A stretch of DNA of 64,000 bases. Origin: Anaerolineales bacterium (GTDB lineage Bacteria; Chloroflexota; Anaerolineae; Aggregatilineales; UBA2796). Below the pieces are notes generated by a model. The model saw only the letters and a list, made by a program, of their open reading frames with translations. It had not been told where the DNA came from and did no database searches. Both the position numbers and the translations under genes were made by a program. The stretch lies in contig JABTTZ010000002.1 of the NCBI GenBank assembly GCA_015075625.1, positions 372,001 to 436,000 of the forward strand, written 5' to 3'. Positions 60,190 to 64,000 of this stretch are shown here, one piece after another (the first letter of the stretch is position 1; the number at the start of each line of letters is the position of its first letter).

Positions 60190-61704
60190 ATGCCAGAGCA
60201 AGAATACCGCCTCTCGATTGAAATCAAGGGGAATCGCGTCCTCATGGTGAACGCGGATCGCAGCCGCACCGCCGAAGGGGATATTTGCGCCTCCGATGCC
60301 TTTCCTCGCCGCATGATAGACATGCTTCAAAAATGGATTCAGCGCAGCGATGTCTTTCGTTCAGAGCGCGAATTCGAGGTCTTTGGTCACTGTCTGTTTG
60401 AAATTCTTTTCCCCAACGCCGATACCCGCGATCTGCTAGAGGCGGCGCTTGTTCAGGCGAAACGCCGCGATCAGATCGTCCGTATCGAACTGGAATTTAG
60501 CGATAACAACGAACTGGCAAAACTGCCCTGGGAATACTTGTGGTATCCCAAAACAGGGCGGTTTATCAGCCGCCACAGCATCATGGTTCTCACACGCTAC
60601 ATTCGCACACAGGCGGAACATCCTGATTTTCAGACGGATAAACTGAATATCGCTGTGTTGCAAGCGAGCATGGACGACCCCGAAGGCGAGCCACCTCTTG
60701 CCCGTATTCAGGGGTATGCCGACGCCCTCCGCAAGCGCCTAACCGACCTTGAGCAGCAGACAATCCGCCTGATTGCGCCCCCCACCAACCTAACCTTTGG
60801 CGATTTTCAAACGGCGCTGGATAAAACAGCCAGTAAAATCCCCCTCCCCAACATCCTTCATATTGTGGCGCCGGGGCGCTCCGATGGACGCGATGGCGAG
60901 ATCGGGCTTGCCCGTGCCGCCAACGATGCCACCCCCAACTGGATCAACGCCGAGACGTTCGGCAATATCTGCGCACGGGGGGAATCCCACCTCAAATTGA
61001 TCATCTTGCAGATCAACGAGACGCCCGGCAGTTCGCGCTTTGCCGATGTGCTGGATCGTTTCGTCAAAACCCTCATGGGGCGTGCCGATGTCCCTGCGGT
61101 GATCGCCATGCAACAAGCGTTGAACAACCCGATCATGGTTGATTTTATGGATGCCTTTTACCGCGAATTTCTCAAGACGCTCAACCTCGGTCTGGCGGTG
61201 CAGACCGCCCGCGATTCTGTCGCCATGCGCCAGTACGAGTATGCCAACGAGCAAAAGGCGATGTATGCTTTTGGGGCGCCCGTGCTTTACATGCGCACGA
61301 ACAGTGGTCAGATCATGCGTCTTGCCGGAGAAAGCCACCCCGAAGGGGGCGAACGAGACAAAAGCGACAGCGGTGTTGCCCGCACCGCCCCTAGCACCGC
61401 ACCTGCCAACGTCCCTAGCCCTGCCTCTAGCCCTATGGCAGCGGGGGGTATGGAAGGGCGCAAAGAATTGTTCCAAGCGGCGCGAAAGATGGTGCGCGAG
61501 GGGCTGGCACTCTCCGTCATTGATCAGAGTCTCTACATCACCCGCCTGCGGACTCTAGAGACGGAGTTAAATACCCTCCCCGATGCCGAAAGCCGCCGCG
61601 AACGGTTTGCTGCCTTCCTGCTCACCCTTGATGGTGAGTTAGACGACAAGCCCTCTCTCGCCCCTCTGATTGCCCACCTTGACGCCGGAAAGGATGGTTT
61701 ATGA
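60190..61704 (+). CDS. CHAT-domain protein with changed catalytic residues
   Basis: About 504 residues from the ATG at 60190; an earlier ATG at 60133 would add 19 residues. The fold of the caspase-like CHAT domain is visible: a region near LPWEYLWYPKTGRFISRH, then ILHIVAPGRSDGRDGEI (normally ...HxHG) and LKLIILQINET (normally ...LNACES), then VPAVIAMQQALNNPIMVDF and FYREFLKTLNLGLAVQTARD. The His is kept but the following Gly-partner is changed and the nucleophile Cys is absent. A C-terminal helical segment (about 435-500) may be a linker. Its stop overlaps the next start (ATGA). A signalling scaffold rather than a protease is inferred. Confidence 0.75.
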   Translation: MPEQEYRLSIEIKGNRVLMVNADRSRTAEGDICASDAFPRRMIDMLQKWIQRSDVFRSEREFEVFGHCLFEILFPNADTRDLLEAALVQAKRRDQIVRIELEFSDNNELAKLPWEYLWYPKTGRFISRHSIMVLTRYIRTQAEHPDFQTDKLNIAVLQASMDDPEGEPPLARIQGYADALRKRLTDLEQQTIRLIAPPTNLTFGDFQTALDKTASKIPLPNILHIVAPGRSDGRDGEIGLARAANDATPNWINAETFGNICARGESHLKLIILQINETPGSSRFADVLDRFVKTLMGRADVPAVIAMQQALNNPIMVDFMDAFYREFLKTLNLGLAVQTARDSVAMRQYEYANEQKAMYAFGAPVLYMRTNSGQIMRLAGESHPEGGERDKSDSGVARTAPSTAPANVPSPASSPMAAGGMEGRKELFQAARKMVREGLALSVIDQSLYITRLRTLETELNTLPDAESRRERFAAFLLTLDGELDDKPSLAPLIAHLDAGKDGL

Positions 61705-64000
61705 GCGCCCGCAGTTTTCCCCGTCAGACGCCCTTTGACGATGCCCGCCAGCGTGCCATAGATGCCGGAATCCCTTTTGCCGATGCTCTTCTTCAGGCGT
61801 TGGCAGCCAACCCCACGATGAGCGCATTTGCGGCGGCAGAAAAACAGGCGGAGGCATGGGCGACCATCCTTGCTGACCTGCGCCGCGCCATTTTTGAGGT
61901 GACAATGATCAGCCGCGGCGGCTGGCTGCGCACCTTTACCGAGGCGCTCACCGCGTGGGATAGCGATCAGGGGAAGGCGCTCATGGGGCGCTGCCCCTTC
62001 AGCGGGACGGAGCGGGCGCTCTTTGAGGAAGGACTGGCGGCAGTGGCTGAGGATAATCCGGTGGGTGCGCTGTCCATGCTTCAACGGCTGATCAACCAGC
62101 CCGATTTGGGGAAAGAAGATGCCGCCCTCCTACTGATCCTTGCCGCGAGAGCCCATATGGCGCGGGCAGCAGCCGATGATTTCGAAATGGCGCGGAATCT
62201 CTTAGCGCTGGCGAAAAAACGCGCCGCCGACCTGCCCCTGATCGACGTAGCCGCCGCCGACCTCGCCCGCTTAGAAGGGGCATTTGATACCGCCCGTGCC
62301 GCCTATCAGAAGGCTGCCGCCCAAACGCCCACCCTCGATACGGCACACGCTGTCAGTGGGGCGCTCGTTGGGTTGGGTCTCCTTGCTGAGCGCGAGGAAC
62401 AGTGGGGCGAGGCGGATAAGTACTTTGATGCCGCCATTGCCGCCCTCCAACGCGCCGGCGTGGGCGATTTCCTGAATACATTCCGCGCCTACTTTGCGCC
62501 GCGTTCTGGCAATCTTTACCTGCAAGCGGGCTACACCCTTCAGCGGATGCAGCCCGATCTGGCGCTGAAGGCGGCGGATGAAGCGATTGCCCTGGGCATG
62601 AAAGCGCCCACTTCCCTGCCCTACCCAGAAAAGATTGCCCACCAACTGCGCGGCGATCTGTTGCGCGGGCTAAACCGTGTAGAGGAGGCGGCAGAGGCAT
62701 ACCGCGAGACGGCGCAGCGTCACCAGTGGTCTTACCAAACGACGAACAACGCTGACGATCTGCGCGAATCGGGGGCGGCGTATGAGGCGGCGATCAACCT
62801 GCTTTCCCCCCCACCAGATGGCGACGCCCGTCGCGCCTGGTGGGAACGTTGGCAAGGGCTGTATTGGAGCGGATCGGATACCTACCTGATCGCCAGCTAC
62901 CTGAACCGCCCGCCTTATGTCGATGGATCGATGCTCGAACGGAGCATTGATCTCTACCATCGAGGGATGTCTTTTGGTGGGCAAAGCGCCGAGTACAACT
63001 GGACGTACACCCTCCGCGCCCGCCAGCTTGGGCAGCAAGCACAGCTTGAGCCGCCTCCCCGCCCGAAAGGGGAGTTGATTTGGGAAAGCCACCTGACACT
63101 GGAACGCGGCTGGCAAAAAAACCGCGAGGACGCCTACTTTTGGATTGCCCTCGCCCAGAGTTTCGCCGCCTTGTGGCTGGATACCAACGCTGTCGATACT
63201 GTTCGGCGAGCGCTTGCCCTGCTCCCACAGGATCGCTATGTCGTCGGGGAGGCGATTATCATTTTCGTCAATGCTGGCGAATATGCCGCCGCCCGCGAAT
63301 TGATCCCCCGCCGCTTGGAGTTGGAGGAGACGCCCGAAATTGAGGATTGGTGCGACGCCATTACCGCCTTCATCATGCTCCACGAGGGCAAGGCGGAAGA
63401 AGCCCTCGCCCTCATGAATGCTGTCCTCGCTGGCAAGGATTACGTCTGGGCAAGGGCGGGCTTAGGGTGGGCGGTGGAGATCAAGACCACCGCGCTGGCG
63501 GCGTTAGAGCGTTGGGAGGACTTTCACGCTTACGTCCTTGAGAGCGTGGCTAAGGCGGAAGACGCCGAACGGCACGGCGAAGGCGACGAACGACGCTGTG
63601 CCTACCTACGGATGATTGCCAACGGTTACGAGGCTGTCCTCCCCTTTTATCGGGACGAGATCGCCATTTCTGAACGGGAGGCTGCCGCCAACGAATTCAA
63701 CATGGCGATGTGCTACGCCGCCCTCGGTGATCTGACGCGGGCGGATCGCTTTGTGCGGGCGGCATTGGCAAGCGCCACGAACACCCGCGTCTTAGCCGAT
63801 TACATCGGGGCGGATTTGAAGATCATCGCCCATTACACGGCGGATAAACCTTATGCCGATGATCTGAAACGCTTGATCGCCGTCTGGCAGCAGATCGGCT
63901 TGGAGCGCCTTGCCGATTTGCAGCAGTACCCGATTGAACCGCTGAACGAGTTAGAAGGGGCGCTCACCTCGCCCGCCCTTACCCGCCGGGCGCGGGTGGC
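61701..64000 (+). CDS. Large TPR-repeat protein (3' end outside window)
   Basis: The frame is open for 766 codons to the window end without a stop. ATG at 61701 overlaps the CHAT stop. Many helix pairs of TPR type are visible: EDNPVGALSMLQRLINQ, EEQWGEADKYFDAAIAALQ, EALALMNAVLAGKD and FNMAMCYAALGDLTRADRF. There is no signal peptide, so it is cytosolic. CHAT and TPR proteins often work together, with the TPR part sensing or carrying the partner. What lies past the window end is unknown. Confidence 0.85.
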   Translation, partial: MSARSFPRQTPFDDARQRAIDAGIPFADALLQALAANPTMSAFAAAEKQAEAWATILADLRRAIFEVTMISRGGWLRTFTEALTAWDSDQGKALMGRCPFSGTERALFEEGLAAVAEDNPVGALSMLQRLINQPDLGKEDAALLLILAARAHMARAAADDFEMARNLLALAKKRAADLPLIDVAAADLARLEGAFDTARAAYQKAAAQTPTLDTAHAVSGALVGLGLLAEREEQWGEADKYFDAAIAALQRAGVGDFLNTFRAYFAPRSGNLYLQAGYTLQRMQPDLALKAADEAIALGMKAPTSLPYPEKIAHQLRGDLLRGLNRVEEAAEAYRETAQRHQWSYQTTNNADDLRESGAAYEAAINLLSPPPDGDARRAWWERWQGLYWSGSDTYLIASYLNRPPYVDGSMLERSIDLYHRGMSFGGQSAEYNWTYTLRARQLGQQAQLEPPPRPKGELIWESHLTLERGWQKNREDAYFWIALAQSFAALWLDTNAVDTVRRALALLPQDRYVVGEAIIIFVNAGEYAAARELIPRRLELEETPEIEDWCDAITAFIMLHEGKAEEALALMNAVLAGKDYVWARAGLGWAVEIKTTALAALERWEDFHAYVLESVAKAEDAERHGEGDERRCAYLRMIANGYEAVLPFYRDEIAISEREAAANEFNMAMCYAALGDLTRADRFVRAALASATNTRVLADYIGADLKIIAHYTADKPYADDLKRLIAVWQQIGLERLADLQQYPIEPLNELEGALTSPALTRRARV

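Overview
The window looks like part of a chromosome from an uncultured, fairly GC-rich member of the Chloroflexota, probably Anaerolineae-like. The reasons are indirect. It holds many large multidomain signalling proteins (a kinase-STAND-WD40 protein, a second Ser/Thr kinase, a CHAT protein and a TPR protein), mosaic fusions, and a secreted subtilase whose C-terminus carries an LPSTG motif, a membrane helix and an arginine-rich tail, as in single-membrane cells. Intergenic gaps are filled with short GC-rich palindromic repeats. No rRNA or phylogenetic marker was tested, so the assignment is inference.

Layout. 1-3.4 kb: a Clp-type AAA+ ATPase fused to a release-factor-2-like module that lacks the GGQ domain. 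3.5-7.5 kb: a TetR regulator and two acyl-CoA dehydrogenases. 7.7-16.2 kb: a tightly coupled six-gene operon (hydrolase, glycosidase/O-antigen-ligase fusion, PhnD-like lipoprotein, LivG-like ATPase, polysaccharide deacetylase, PAS histidine kinase) that looks like a surface-polysaccharide and sensing unit. 16.2-19.7 kb: an aldo/keto reductase, a MITE-like element with target-site duplication, a CcdA-TlpA fusion and a TetR gene broken by an in-frame amber codon. 20-24.2 kb: a 1396-residue kinase-STAND-WD40 protein. 24.2-29.4 kb: small housekeeping-like genes, a GH4 glycosidase, tRNA-Glu, an MFS remnant and a flavoprotein under an apparent ArsR-type operator.

29.5-43.2 kb: two glycosyltransferases, a membrane protein with a degenerate nuclease/phosphatase-like domain, proB, a nucleotidyltransferase, murJ, a secreted protein, two tandem paralogues of unknown function, a Nudix protein, a SRAP protein and era. 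43.2-45.7 kb: a CRISPR array of 31 repeats and 30 spacers with a recognisable leader promoter but no cas genes in the window. 45.7-51.5 kb: palindromic repeats, the cell-wall subtilase, a separate I9 propeptide-like gene and a NuoI-like ferredoxin. 51.7-57.4 kb: a leftward cluster of NTT/MFS-HEAT-cNMP protein, MinD-like ATPase and Ser/Thr kinase. 57.5-60 kb: two TetR genes, one with a 34-bp inverted repeat over its promoter and coupled to a GAP-family membrane protein. 60.2-64 kb: a CHAT-fold protein without the catalytic Cys, translationally coupled to a large TPR protein that runs off the window.

The strongest candidates for something undescribed are the ClpB-RF2 fusion, the CHAT-TPR pair, the polysaccharide/sensing operon and the kinase-MinD-NTT/HEAT/cNMP cluster. 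All family calls rest on motifs read by eye; no database search was possible.
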